Source of the DNA: DATBFX01 sp034667245
GTDB lineage: Bacteria; Chloroflexota; Chloroflexia; Thermomicrobiales; UBA6265
DNA: 16,931 bases
Assembly (NCBI GenBank): GCA_034667245.1
Contig: JAXDKI010000003.1
Span: forward strand, 1 to 16,931
Reading direction: 5' to 3'
Shown here piece after piece: positions 1-7,558 of the stretch; the first letter of the stretch is position 1, and the number at the start of each line of letters is the position of its first letter. Both the position numbers and the translations under genes were made by a program. A model generated the notes under the pieces. The model was not told where the DNA came from. It ran no database searches and was given only the letters and a program-made list of their open reading frames with translations.

Positions 1-2
1 AG

Positions 3-353
3 GCCGAAGGCGACGTCAAGACCGGCGTCAACATCCTGCGCCGCGCGCTCGAAGAGCCGCTGCGCGGCATCGTCGGCAACGCGGGCAAGGACGGCGGTGT
101 CGTCATCGACATGGTCCGCCGCGCCCAAAACGAACAGAAGAATACGAACGTCGGCTACGACGTGATGTCCGAGCAGTACGTCGACATGCTGCAGGCGGGC
201 ATCATCGACCCGGCGAAGGTCACCCGCTCGGCGGTGGAGAACGCGGCGAGCATCGCCGGCATGATCCTCACCACCGAGGCCCTCATCTCCGATGTGCCGG
301 AGAAGTCGGGCCCGGCCGGCGGCATGGGCGGCATGGGCGGCATGGACTACTAG
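3..353 (+). CDS. groEL: Chaperonin GroEL, C-terminal part
   Basis: This is the last 116 codons of the 60-kDa chaperonin, open at the left edge of the window. GroEL forms a double ring that folds proteins in the cytosol with ATP and GroES. The visible part is the C-terminal equatorial domain: NILRRALEEPLR, the NVGYDV motif, the GIIDPAKVTRSA stretch, and the alternation of AASIAGMILTTEALISD. It ends with the flexible Gly-Gly-Met tail (GGMGGMGGMDY) that projects into the ring cavity. No lesions are visible. A strong hairpin follows 28 bases after the stop. The identification is secure; whether groES precedes it cannot be seen. Confidence 0.97.
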   Translation, partial: AEGDVKTGVNILRRALEEPLRGIVGNAGKDGGVVIDMVRRAQNEQKNTNVGYDVMSEQYVDMLQAGIIDPAKVTRSAVENAASIAGMILTTEALISDVPEKSGPAGGMGGMGGMDY

Positions 354-380
354 GCCGTCGCCGATCGTCGGATCAGCAAT

Positions 381-416
381 CGGGAGGGGCCGCCGGGCCC
401 CCGGCGGCCCCTCCCG
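381..416 (+). terminator. GroEL transcription terminator hairpin
   Basis: A perfect inverted repeat pairs 381-397 with 400-416 (17 bp, left arm CGGGAGGGGCCGCCGGG, central CC). It lies 28 bases after the groEL stop. Only a weak T-rich stretch (TCTTTGT, near 427) follows, so it may be a hairpin-dominated terminator, common in GC-rich genomes. Confidence 0.8.
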
Positions 417-462
417 GGACAGTGGGTCTTTGTGGCAACGCGAGATACGTGGAACAAGGTGA

Positions 463-717
463 ATGGTGAGCATTGAGACGGGAAACCGATTGAAAGAGAT
501 TCGCGAGCGAGAGGGGATCCAGACCCCGGCCCTCGCCAAGGCGTCGGGAGTCAGCGAACGGATTATCCGGCGGGTCGAATCGGTCGACGGTGCGCGACGC
601 CTCGAGGTGAAGGCGCGTCTGGTCACCGCCTTGAATTCCCTGCTGGGACGCGAGCGCTACCAAACCGACGACGTCTTCGCCGGTTGGCGACCGCATCGAC
701 GGCGGGCGAAGCGGTGA
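463..717 (+). CDS. Small XRE-type HTH regulator
   Basis: An 84-aa protein that is almost entirely a Cro/C1-type helix-turn-helix domain. Residues about 6-55 show the usual pattern GNRLKEIREREGI, then ALAKASGVSERIIRRVES (turn and recognition helix), then a helix near VTALNSLL. The C-terminus is short and basic (HRRRAKR) and could add DNA contact. It probably acts as a DNA-binding transcription regulator in the cytosol; the target is unknown. AAGGTG lies just before the ATG, rather close, so the in-frame GTG at 466 is an alternative start. It is downstream of the groEL terminator and seems to be transcribed alone. Confidence 0.72.
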   Translation: MVSIETGNRLKEIREREGIQTPALAKASGVSERIIRRVESVDGARRLEVKARLVTALNSLLGRERYQTDDVFAGWRPHRRRAKR

Positions 718-1024
718 GCACGACTACATAGCCCCTAGTCACTGGCCATGATCGGTGGCCGAACTTCGGCCGGACGCGCACGACGGCCGCGATGTGTGAG
801 AAAGCGAGGAGCAGATGTCAGGTCAATCGTTCAACGGAACGAGGAGCCGCCGGCAGGCCGCTCGACCGCCTTCGTTGGTCCGAGGCCAAACTAGCCCCTT
901 TACGAACCCGCGCGCAGCGCTTCCGCTGGGGATGGAGTAGTTCGTCCGACGCCGTCGGCGCGGTGAGGAAGGCATCGGTCGCCTCTGTCCAACGCGCTGT
1001 CCGCGGCGGAAACGGTCCGCCCCG
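718..1024. other. Gene-poor interval with a 15-base palindrome
   Basis: I see no convincing gene in these 307 bases. The one structured item is the perfect palindrome GGCCGAACTTCGGCC at 757-771, 40 bases after the XRE stop. It could be an operator, or a short hairpin ending the XRE transcript. The interval also receives the end of the minus-strand transcript that stops at 1025. Confidence 0.4.
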
Positions 1025-1378
1025 TCAGTCGCCGGCGAGTGGGAAGAGGGAAACCGGGAACATCGGCGTAACAGCTCGGCTCGTCCCCGCCAGGTCGGCA
1101 AGGGCGCCCCCGCGGGCGAGGACGCCGGCTTCCCCGTCCGGGTTATCACCGACCAGTGCCCACGTCGCCGCTGCGCCCGGCCCGGCGCGGTCTCGGGTTG
1201 CCCGCACGGCCGCGAGGGCACCGTCCTCGGACGGCCAGACGCCGAGGACGGTGTGGGAGGCGGTATCCCAGAGGGCGAAAACCATCGCGCGGCCACCGGC
1301 GCCCCCTTCGGATTCCCAGGCGCCGAGCGCGGCCCGGGTGGCATCGTCCCGCCGCTCGAAGGTCGTTTCAAAGCTCAT
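1025..1378 (-). CDS. Unknown 117-aa protein, coupled to the receiver gene
   Basis: I do not recognise this family. The start ATG at 1378 overlaps the TGA of the upstream receiver gene by four bases (ATGA, 1375-1378), and CGGAGG lies 7-12 bases before it, so translation is probably coupled. The protein is soluble, with no signal peptide or membrane segment. It is rich in Ala, Gly and Trp. The first half has alternating hydrophobic stretches (AMVFALWD, HTVLGVWPSEDGALAAV) that look like a small alpha/beta fold, and it ends in MFPVSLFPLAGD. The coupling suggests it works with the receiver protein, perhaps as partner or output. That is inference only. Confidence 0.6.
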   Translation of the reverse strand: MSFETTFERRDDATRAALGAWESEGGAGGRAMVFALWDTASHTVLGVWPSEDGALAAVRATRDRAGPGAAATWALVGDNPDGEAGVLARGGALADLAGTSRAVTPMFPVSLFPLAGD

Positions 1379-2151
1379 TTCGTGGCCTCCGATCCGCTCT
1401 GTAGCGACACCACGGGAGGATCGCCGGCGAGACGACGGTGGACCTGGGCGATCAGGTCGTCGAGATCGAATGGTTTGTGGATCAGGATGGTGTCGAGTTC
1501 GGCCAAACGCGCCGCATGCTCGTTCGTTTCGCGGCCGAGGCCGGTCAGCACCAGGACGGGAATGGCGGCCGTAGCCGGGTCGGCCTTCAGCCGCTCCAGA
1601 AATGCCCAACCGGAATCAGCGCCCTGACCCCGGCCGTCGAGGACCAGGAGATCGGGCGCCAGCATTGCCACCTCGGCCACCGCCTGCGCGGAGGAAAACG
1701 TCACCCGATAACCCTCGTCCTCGAGCGCGACAGTCAAGAGATCGCGGAGCGACGGGTCGTCCTCCGTCGCCAAAATGTGCAGGCGCGCGGGTCCCAAAAC
1801 GAACCGCTCTCGCCCCGATGGACCCCCGCGGTCGAGGACGCGTCCGTCCAATCGAGTTCCCAGTTCGGCCGCCACGAAAAAGATCGACGTGACGTCTTGG
1901 GCAAAGACGAGGTCGTCGGTCCCCGGGACATCCAGCACAAAGCCGATGTGTCCGCCCGATGCCGCGACGAGACCGAGCGCCTGCCCCGCCCGGGCGTGCT
2001 GCGCCGTCCGCATCGTCGCCAGCGTCCGGAGCGCGCGGTCGGTCACCACCAGCGGCGCGCGTGGCCTGCGACCAACGGAGCGTGATGCGACTCGTCCCTG
2101 GATCGCGCGGCGGGTGAATGGGGACGGGGTCGGCTCTCGATGGACGTTCAC
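1375..2151 (-). CDS. Receiver-domain protein with HesB/IscA-like N-terminal region
   Basis: A 258-aa protein. Residues about 126-240 form a complete response-regulator receiver: acidic pair D131/D132, phospho-acceptor D172 in LLVLDG, T203 in VLVLTG and K226 in HKPFD. There is no DNA-binding output domain. Residues about 32-120 resemble the A-type iron-sulfur carrier (HesB/IscA) fold in spacing (VVTDRAL, GGHIGF, DDLVF, LDGRVLD, ERFVLG), but the family cysteines are missing (GGCSG has become GGHIG), so iron-sulfur binding is unlikely. The GTG start at 2151 is chosen because GAGGAGG lies 9-15 bases upstream and a -10 sequence at 2179-2184 puts the transcript start near 2172; longer starts would lie outside that RNA. 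The kinase partner is unknown; the receiver-GAF-kinase at 5688 is one candidate. Confidence 0.8.
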   Translation of the reverse strand: MNVHREPTPSPFTRRAIQGRVASRSVGRRPRAPLVVTDRALRTLATMRTAQHARAGQALGLVAASGGHIGFVLDVPGTDDLVFAQDVTSIFFVAAELGTRLDGRVLDRGGPSGRERFVLGPARLHILATEDDPSLRDLLTVALEDEGYRVTFSSAQAVAEVAMLAPDLLVLDGRGQGADSGWAFLERLKADPATAAIPVLVLTGLGRETNEHAARLAELDTILIHKPFDLDDLIAQVHRRLAGDPPVVSLQSGSEATK

Positions 2152-2178
2152 GGCGAAGGCCTCCTCAGGTTGATGAAA

Positions 2179-2184
2179 ACTATA
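2179..2184 (-). promoter_or_regulatory. Promoter -10 of the receiver operon
   Basis: On the minus strand the sequence reads GGTTATAGTT, with TATAGT as the -10 hexamer. No good -35 is seen. It faces away from the plus-strand promoter at 2197-2226, so the two genes share one control region. Confidence 0.5.
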
Positions 2185-2196
2185 ACCGACACGTGA

Positions 2197-2226
2197 TTGA
2201 CATGATACTAGATCCATTGTTATAGT
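2197..2226 (+). promoter_or_regulatory. Sigma-70-type promoter, TTGACA-18-TATAGT
   Basis: TTGACA at 2197-2202, an 18-base spacer and TATAGT at 2221-2226, with TG one base before the -10 (TGTTATAGT). This is the best-formed promoter in the window and drives the HTH gene at 2385. The inverted repeat ATTGTT-9-AACAAT (2216-2221, 2231-2236) spans the -10 and could be an operator. Confidence 0.75.
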
Positions 2227-2283
2227 GCGCAACAATCGTCCATCGTGGCCGTCCCATCGCGTAGGCCGGTCTGCCCCCGACAT

Positions 2284-2297
2284 GGGCCCCGCTCAGG
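2284..2297 (+). repeat. Leader box copy 1 (GGGCCCCGCTCAGG)
   Basis: First of four copies of a 14-base box that follows TGTTATAGT promoters. The GGG begins 63 bases after the first base of the -10. This copy differs from the other three at one position (C for T). It sits in the leader of the HTH gene at 2385. Confidence 0.65.
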
Positions 2298-2384
2298 CTC
2301 CCGCGCCCCCTCCACCTCGCGTCCGGTCCCCGCTTTCCGCCCGGACGTCTCCGTTCGCCCCGCGGTTCCCTCAGGAGGCACCCC

Positions 2385-2972
2385 GTGGTCCACCCTATCG
2401 CCGCTGCCGTCGTACCCGATGGCGGTCCGATCCCTCCTCCCGACGTCGCCCCGGTGTCCACCGTCCAGGTCGTGATCGACCAGGTGCTGCGCCTGGTCGA
2501 CAGCGACTCCGATCGACTGGCGACCCGACTCGGCCCCGCGGCGACCGCGCCGCGCTCTCTGGTGGAGTTGCGGGCGGGGCCACTCGGGCAAGACCTGCGG
2601 CGCCTAGCGATGGTGGCCGAAGGGCAGGTCCGCGAGCCGGAGGAGCGAGTGCTCGCGGCCATCGACGCCGTCCTCCAGCTTCTCTTTTGGCCGCCTGGAG
2701 CCGACGACTACGCCGTCCCGCGGACCTTTTGGGAGACGGATCTCGGGAGCTTGCTGTCACGAGCGAAGTACCGTGCCTTCGCGGCGTCCGACCTCGTCGG
2801 CATCGGCAAGGCCGCCCAGCAACTCGGAGTAAGTAGGCCGACCGTCTACCGATGGATGGACGACGGCTCGCTCGACTACGTCCGCGACGTCCTGACGGGG
2901 CGGACGTTCGTCCTGCGCCGCGGCGTCGACCAGCGTAGGCAGGTGGCCGCGGAACTGGTGGCACCCGGGTAG
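2385..2972 (+). CDS. HTH protein with C-terminal excisionase/MerR-like DNA-binding domain
   Basis: A 195-aa protein starting at GTG 2385, with AGGAGG six bases upstream. The C-terminal 60 residues form a winged-helix motif of the excisionase/MerR type: GIGKAAQQLGVSRPTVYRWM is helix-turn-helix, followed by a wing-like LTGRTFVLRRGVDQR. The N-terminal 130 residues are helical and acidic, with no recognised domain (VIDQVLRLVDSDSDRL, ERVLAAIDAVLQLLFWPP). It is probably a DNA-binding regulator, perhaps of its own divergent promoter region. It is read from the TTGACA promoter through a 150-base leader that contains box copy 1. It could be an antitoxin-like or phage-derived regulator; nothing nearby decides this. 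Confidence 0.75.
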   Translation: MVHPIAAAVVPDGGPIPPPDVAPVSTVQVVIDQVLRLVDSDSDRLATRLGPAATAPRSLVELRAGPLGQDLRRLAMVAEGQVREPEERVLAAIDAVLQLLFWPPGADDYAVPRTFWETDLGSLLSRAKYRAFAASDLVGIGKAAQQLGVSRPTVYRWMDDGSLDYVRDVLTGRTFVLRRGVDQRRQVAAELVAPG

Positions 2973-3060
2973 CAGGCTTCGACACGCTCATTCCCGCTCC
3001 GGACCAGTATGGGTCGGAGGCGCCGGAGCACCCCCTTCCGCCCCGGCGTATCGCGTCGTC

Positions 3061-3091
3061 TCGAACCGCTCGCCAGCCACGGGCGGTTCGA
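3061..3091 (+). terminator. Hairpin downstream of the HTH gene
   Basis: TCGAACCGC (3061-3069) pairs with GCGGTTCGA (3083-3091) around a 13-base loop, 89 bases after the stop at 2972. No T-run follows. It is a possible terminator, or a structural repeat of unknown role. Around it, 2973-3211 shows no gene. Confidence 0.35.
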
Positions 3092-3211
3092 CGCGTCCGC
3101 CGAGGTGCAGCCGTCACCCGTGGCAGGGTGGACCACTCGTGCTGGTTAGAACTGCCGTGGTGATAGGCGGTCTGTGGAGCCAAGTCTGGCCGTAGCGCTG
3201 CCATCCCCCAC

Positions 3212-3532
3212 TCAGGTCCAGCCGCAGCCAGTGCGCAGCACGGAGTTCCGACCACGCCTTGGCGAGATCACGCCTCCCAGGGTGATGAGGCTGAGGGAGA
3301 GCGGGCAGACCTTTTGGTTGTTGCCGGGATACCGGTCGTCCTGCTCGCCGGTCACCAGCGAGACGGCGTAGTAGACGGAGTACAGGCTCGGGGCGAGCAC
3401 GAGGGCCGGAGCGAGCCGGTGCCCCCGCATCCTGAACTCGCTCGCCATCATCTCCACCGCGCCGACATCGGTCTTGGATTTGCGCGACCCCTGGGCGACC
3501 CGATTGCCGACGGATAGGAATCCCTGAGCCAT
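3212..3532 (-). CDS. Unknown 106-aa protein, weakly supported
   Basis: I do not recognise it. From the ATG at 3532 the codons have strongly G/C third positions, unlike a random frame, and GAGGGGG lies about 12 bases upstream. The frame is open back to an ATG at 3691, but that extension has poorer codon use. The centre holds a hydrophobic stretch (LAPALVLAPSLYSVYYAVSL) that could be a membrane segment, and a second one (LSLSLITLGGVI) lies near the end. No partner gene is adjacent. It could be a fragment of a larger ancestral gene. Real coding is more likely than not, but function is unknown. Confidence 0.4.
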   Translation of the reverse strand: MAQGFLSVGNRVAQGSRKSKTDVGAVEMMASEFRMRGHRLAPALVLAPSLYSVYYAVSLVTGEQDDRYPGNNQKVCPLSLSLITLGGVISPRRGRNSVLRTGCGWT

Positions 3533-3779
3533 GTCCCCGACACCCCCTCGAGTGGCGGGAATTTCACAGTGCTGGTCGTGACAGGGCGGTGCGGGGGTGG
3601 GGCACGGCGTATCGGAGCTGCCGCTGGTGACAAGCAGGGCAGGATCGACAAGCGACGGTCCCTCCGACGAACGGGCTAGCCACTGTGCCATTTTTCATCC
3701 GTGTATCCCAGCCCGACGGTTCCGGTCATACATCAAACGACCTGGCACACTTGACCCATAGGCGTCGTGTTGTTTGGAC

Positions 3780-3788
3780 TGTTATAGT
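3780..3788 (+). promoter_or_regulatory. Extended -10 promoter TGTTATAGT, copy 2
   Basis: TGT followed by TATAGT (3783-3788). No -35 at the usual distance (TTGACC at 3751-3756 is 26 bases away), so it would rely on the extended -10. It points toward the LPXTG protein gene about 400 bases downstream. No gene lies between. Confidence 0.55.
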
Positions 3789-3850
3789 GCAGGGCAGTCC
3801 TCGGAAGCAATCGGTCACCTTCCTTTGGCGACCGAATCGCTTCCCCGTAC

Positions 3851-3864
3851 GGGCCCTGCTCAGG
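3851..3864 (+). repeat. Leader box copy 2 (GGGCCCTGCTCAGG)
   Basis: Exact copy of the box, 68 bases after the start of the -10 at 3783. In this copy the dyad is longer (CCCTGCTCAGGG). Just before it, TCGGTC and GACCGA (about 3811-3835) can form a stem. The rest of 3865-4186 holds no convincing gene and would be a leader of about 400 bases. Confidence 0.65.
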
Positions 3865-4186
3865 GTCCCATTCCACGACTTACCTCCCCTGCTCCGACTG
3901 ACCAGGCAGCGGACCACCTCGAACACCGGCCAAGCGGGGAACGCCGGCCGCCCGCTCGCGCTGACCGCCCGCGCCCGGCCGTCCCTCGGGACCGAGCCAA
4001 CGCGGCATCGACGGTCGCCGCACTCGCCCTGACCTCATCCCCGACCCCGTGCGGCGCTTCGGTCGCACGTTCCCTGCCGACATCCCACGCCACTCCCGCC
4101 GACCGCCACGCCGGGCGGCTGGGACGGGCGGCGCATTGGCCACGGCAGCGCCCGTCACCATGGCAATCTCGTGAAAGGCATCGACA

Positions 4187-5665
4187 ATGACGCCAATACG
4201 CGCACCGCTTTCGATCGTGGCCGTCCTCGGCCTTCTCCTGGTCCTCACCGCGCAACCAGCGCCGGTACCGGCCCAGGGCGTCGTGACTGGGCAGGTCGCC
4301 GTCCCGACGGAGCAGACCGCGCCGTGGGCAGAATCGACCCCGTCGCCGACCGGCACCGCCGAGCCCACCGTCAACACCGGCACGGGGGAAGCGGCAGGAA
4401 CCGAGCCGACGTCGATCCCGACCGACGCGCCGGCACCGACGGCCGAGGGCACGGTCACGACCGAGCCGACGGATGCAACGACCGCGCCGATCGATGAGAT
4501 CGCGGCGGCGCCGAGTCTTGAGGCGACAGCGACCACCGACGCGACCGACGTCGCCACGTCGTCCAGTTCCCCGACCCCGCGCCTGATCTCCCAGCCGAAT
4601 CAAGATTTCCAGGCCGCGGCCACCGACTGCACGCCGGGCCCCAACAAGATCCTGGCCGCCTGCATCTATAACGGCCAGGACATCCACGGCGCCGACTTCA
4701 GCGGCTCCGACCTGAGGGCCGCCACCTTCAACGGGGCGAATGTCAGCGGCTCGAACTTCAGCAATGCCAACCTGACCGCCGCCACCTTCGATGGCGCCAA
4801 TCTCAGCTGTTCCAATTTCAACGGCGCCAACCTGACCGCCGCCACGCTGAACGGGGCGAACCTATCGGGCTCCACGTTCGATGGAGCCATTCTCATCAGC
4901 ACCACCTGGGGAACCACGACGACGTGCCCGGACGGCACGATCAGTGGCGACAACGGGAACACCTGCATCGGCCACCTGCAACCGTTGGCGTGCGGAGCGG
5001 CAACGGCGACGCCCACCCCGACCGACACCCCCGTCACCACCGAGACGCCCACGACGACGCCGACGGATACGCCGGCGCCAACGGAGACCGGAACGCCTTC
5101 GGAGACGCCAACTGCGACGGCTGCGCCCAGCGAGACGCCGACCGCGACGGAGACGCCGACGGCCTCGGCCACCGCCGGCGAGTCGCCAACGAACACGCCG
5201 ACCGAAGGGCCGTCAGAAACGCCTGCGGTGACGGAGACGCCGACGATCACTACGACGGCGACGCCGAGCGAAACACCACCATCTCAAACCGCCACGCCAG
5301 CGGTGACTGCCGTGCCGACCGAATCACCCACGACGACGGAGACGCCGCCGGGAACTTCGTCGCCATCGGCGACCCCGACGCCGCCGGAAACAGAGACGGT
5401 CACGTCAACGTCGACGGTCACCACGACGGCTGTCGCGACCACCACCACGACCGTGATCTCGACGACGACCCCGCAGTCAACGGAGACGTCGGAGTCGCCG
5501 ACGGCGACCGCGACGGGGGTCGCAACCCCGCGGCTGCCGCACACGGGCGTCGGCAGCAACCCACCGGGTGAGTTGCCATTGGGTCTGGCGCTCGTTCCCA
5601 TCGGGTTGCTCGTGCTTCTCGCAGCAGCCGTGGGAACGCGCAACGGACGCTGGAGCGGCAGGTAG
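4187..5665 (+). CDS. Secreted pentapeptide-repeat protein with LPXTG-type wall anchor
   Basis: A 492-aa surface protein. Residues 1-30 are a signal peptide with a long hydrophobic core (SIVAVLGLLLVLTA) ending near PAQG. Residues 31-140 are a Thr/Pro/Glu-rich linker. Residues about 165-233 are pentapeptide repeats of the A(D/N)(L/F) type (GADFSGSDLR, GANLTAATL), which fold as a right-handed beta helix. Residues about 260-445 are a long Thr/Pro/Glu/Ser stalk. The end has LPHTG at 450-454, a hydrophobic segment (LGLALVPIGLLVLLAAAV) and a short Arg-rich tail: the three-part signal for sortase. It should be displayed on the cell wall. GAAAGG lies about nine bases before the ATG. Ligand or role is unknown; no sortase gene is in the window. 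Promoter copy 2 is its likely start. Confidence 0.85.
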   Translation: MTPIRAPLSIVAVLGLLLVLTAQPAPVPAQGVVTGQVAVPTEQTAPWAESTPSPTGTAEPTVNTGTGEAAGTEPTSIPTDAPAPTAEGTVTTEPTDATTAPIDEIAAAPSLEATATTDATDVATSSSSPTPRLISQPNQDFQAAATDCTPGPNKILAACIYNGQDIHGADFSGSDLRAATFNGANVSGSNFSNANLTAATFDGANLSCSNFNGANLTAATLNGANLSGSTFDGAILISTTWGTTTTCPDGTISGDNGNTCIGHLQPLACGAATATPTPTDTPVTTETPTTTPTDTPAPTETGTPSETPTATAAPSETPTATETPTASATAGESPTNTPTEGPSETPAVTETPTITTTATPSETPPSQTATPAVTAVPTESPTTTETPPGTSSPSATPTPPETETVTSTSTVTTTAVATTTTTVISTTTPQSTETSESPTATATGVATPRLPHTGVGSNPPGELPLGLALVPIGLLVLLAAAVGTRNGRWSGR

Positions 5666-5687
5666 GAAGAGGGTAGGTAGTGAGGCC

Positions 5688-7394
5688 ATGGCAACACCGC
5701 TGCGCGTCGTGATCGTCGAGGACAACCCGGCCGACGCGAACCTGATGGTGGCCGAGCTCCAGCGGGCCGAATTCGCCCCGGTCTGGCAGCGGGTCGAGAC
5801 TGGACCGGCGTTTCTGGCGCAACTCGACCCGGCGCCCGATCTCATCCTGACCGACGTCGCCCTCCCAGCGTTCGACGGACTGGCGGCGCTGGCACACGTG
5901 CGAGCGCGCGGGCTGGACGTCCCGCTCATCTTCGTCTCCGACGCGCTCGATGTGGAATTGGCCGTCGCCGCCGTGAAGGCCGGCGCGGACGACTACCTGC
6001 CGAGGGGCGGCATCTCCCGCCTGGGCGGCGCGGTGACTCAGGCGATGAGCCGACGCCGCCTCCGGGCCGTCCAACAGCGGTGCGAACTGACGTACCGCTT
6101 TCTCACCGAGGCCGGCCGCGTCCTGACGTCGTCGTTGGATTACCACACGACGATCCAGGCGCTGGCCGACCTCGTCGTCCCCGGCGTCGCCGGGCGCTGC
6201 GACGTCTTCGTCCGGGGTGATGACGGCGTGATCGGGCGGTTGGCCATGGCGCCCCGCGACGGGAGCGGCTCCCATCCCGATTCGGGACCGGCATCCGACC
6301 CCTCGACGGAGCCGGCGGTGCCCGAGGATGTCGTGCGGGTCGTGCGGTCGGGCCGACCCGAACTGAGGCGGCACCGTGCGACCGAGGTCGGCGTGGACAA
6401 GGAGGTCGACGGACGCCGGGAGATGGTCGCGAGCGAGGGGGCGGCGCCCTTCGCCGAGGCGAGGATGGCGCTCGTCGCGCGGGGCCGCGTGCTGGGAGCG
6501 ATCTCCTTCTCCGCCGGGGGGGCGGGTCGGGGGTTCGATCTCGTCGACCTCGGGTTGCTTGAGGAAATCGGGCGACTGGCGGCGCTGGCGATCGACAACG
6601 GCCGGCTCCACCAAGAGGTGCACGAGGCGCTGGCGACGCGCGATCGGTTCCTTTCCATCGCCGCGCACGAATTGCGCACGCCGGTGACGGAGATCCTGGG
6701 GTTTGCGCAGTTGCTCGAGGCCGCGCACGAGCGGGGGAACGCCGATCCCGAGCGCCAGACGCGGTACGTGCACCGGATCGTCGAGGGGAGCAATCGACTA
6801 ACGAGACTCGCCCACGACCTCCTGGATGCCCGCTACCTCGACGAGGGCGAACTCCCGTTCCGCTTCGAGATGGTCGACCTTGCGGCGCTCGTCCGGGAGG
6901 TGGCGGGGCGGCAGCACGACCAACTCGGGTCCGCGTACCAGATCCTCGTCGAGGAGCCGCGGACCCCCTGCCGGATTCGGGCGGACCGGGACCGGGTCGA
7001 ACAGGTCCTGACGAATCTTATGACGAACGCCGCGAAATTCTCGCCGGATGGGGGCACGATTCGGGTCGTCGTCGCCCCGGACGGCGGGGGGGCGCGGCTC
7101 ACCGTCCAGGACGAGGGGATCGGGCTGCCGCCGTGCACGGAGGCGGCGATTTTCGCGCCGTTCACCCGGGCGCCAAATGCGAGAGACCACTCGGTGGCGG
7201 GAATGGGTTTGGGGTTGTCGATTAGCCGGACGATCATGAAGCGACACGGTGGGCGGATCTGGGCAGAAAGTGCCGGCGAGGGATTGGGGACGGCCGTCAT
7301 GGCGTGGTTTCCCGTCCCCGAGTGGGCGAGGAGCGCCATGCCGATCGCCCGTGGCGGCGCTATCGGTGGGTCGTGGTCGGCAGCTGTGCCGTAA
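5688..7394 (+). CDS. Receiver-GAF-histidine kinase
   Basis: A 568-aa cytosolic hybrid signalling protein without membrane segments. Residues 5-120 are a receiver with E11/D12, phospho-acceptor D56 (LILTDVALP) and SDA in place of the usual T/S-A; the conserved Lys is Arg106 (YLPRGG). Residues about 135-310 are GAF-like (LTEAGRVLTSSLDY and AISFSAGG). The HisKA helix has HELRTP with H327 as the phosphorylated His. The ATPase domain has the N box N443-N447 (NLMTNAAKFSP), DEGIG at 475 and GMGLGLS at 505. A receiver at the N-terminus suggests that an upstream kinase modulates this one. The ATG at 5688 is 22 bases after the LPXTG stop, so the two may be cotranscribed. The regulator it controls is unknown; a receiver remnant lies just downstream. 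Confidence 0.9.
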   Translation: MATPLRVVIVEDNPADANLMVAELQRAEFAPVWQRVETGPAFLAQLDPAPDLILTDVALPAFDGLAALAHVRARGLDVPLIFVSDALDVELAVAAVKAGADDYLPRGGISRLGGAVTQAMSRRRLRAVQQRCELTYRFLTEAGRVLTSSLDYHTTIQALADLVVPGVAGRCDVFVRGDDGVIGRLAMAPRDGSGSHPDSGPASDPSTEPAVPEDVVRVVRSGRPELRRHRATEVGVDKEVDGRREMVASEGAAPFAEARMALVARGRVLGAISFSAGGAGRGFDLVDLGLLEEIGRLAALAIDNGRLHQEVHEALATRDRFLSIAAHELRTPVTEILGFAQLLEAAHERGNADPERQTRYVHRIVEGSNRLTRLAHDLLDARYLDEGELPFRFEMVDLAALVREVAGRQHDQLGSAYQILVEEPRTPCRIRADRDRVEQVLTNLMTNAAKFSPDGGTIRVVVAPDGGGARLTVQDEGIGLPPCTEAAIFAPFTRAPNARDHSVAGMGLGLSISRTIMKRHGGRIWAESAGEGLGTAVMAWFPVPEWARSAMPIARGGAIGGSWSAAVP

Positions 7395-7474
7395 CGCGCT
7401 CCGCGATCGGCGCACACGCGCACCGCGACACCGACCACGCCCCGACGGTCATCCTCAGGTGGAGGGGGAGAACG

Positions 7475-7558
7475 GTCCTGACCCCGTCGCGGGAGAACGT
7501 AAGCCTGAGTCGAGCCTATGAGCTGGGTGCGAACAGCTCCATCGTCAAGCCGGTCGAT
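7475..7558 (+). pseudogene. Remnant of a response regulator C-terminus
   Basis: Translated in one frame, this piece reads VLTPSREN...RAYELGANSSIVKPVD, the typical end of an Rcp1/CheY-like receiver (VLT-SRE--DL--SYELGAN-Y-VKPVD) including the conserved Thr and Lys. The N-terminal half with the acidic pair and the phospho-Asp is absent, there is no start or Shine-Dalgarno sequence, and after KPVD the frame drifts into unrelated sequence. It follows the kinase at 5688, a place where a cognate regulator would be expected, so a once-complete kinase-regulator pair has probably lost its partner. Confidence 0.65.

Noticed and set aside
792..1574. Long plus-strand open frame of 260 codons
   Set aside because: It lies antisense to the two minus-strand genes, is very rich in Arg, Pro and Ala as expected of a wrong frame in GC-rich DNA, and has no Shine-Dalgarno sequence.
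1375..2283. Longer start (ATG 2283) for the receiver protein
   Set aside because: It lies upstream of the -10 at 2179-2184 and would run across the divergent promoter; the GTG at 2151 has an excellent Shine-Dalgarno sequence.
3081..3100. GGTTCGA resembling a tRNA T-loop
   Set aside because: No matching acceptor, D or anticodon arms can be placed around it; it is better explained as one arm of the 3061-3091 hairpin.
3751..3756. TTGACC as -35 for the promoter at 3783
   Set aside because: The spacer would be 26 bases, too long for a sigma-70 promoter; the extended -10 is the better explanation.
4662..4670. CTATAAC, a match to the promoter -10 on the minus strand
   Set aside because: Inside the pentapeptide coding region with no gene placed to use it.
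3860..4687. Minus-strand open frame of 275 codons across the leader and the 5' part of the LPXTG gene
   Set aside because: Gly/Arg-rich low-complexity translation mirroring the plus-strand gene; no start signals.
5000..5530. Tandem ACGCCGAC-like repeats suggesting a satellite or CRISPR-like array
   Set aside because: The period is irregular and follows from the Thr/Pro/Glu codons of the stalk of the LPXTG protein; there are no spacers.
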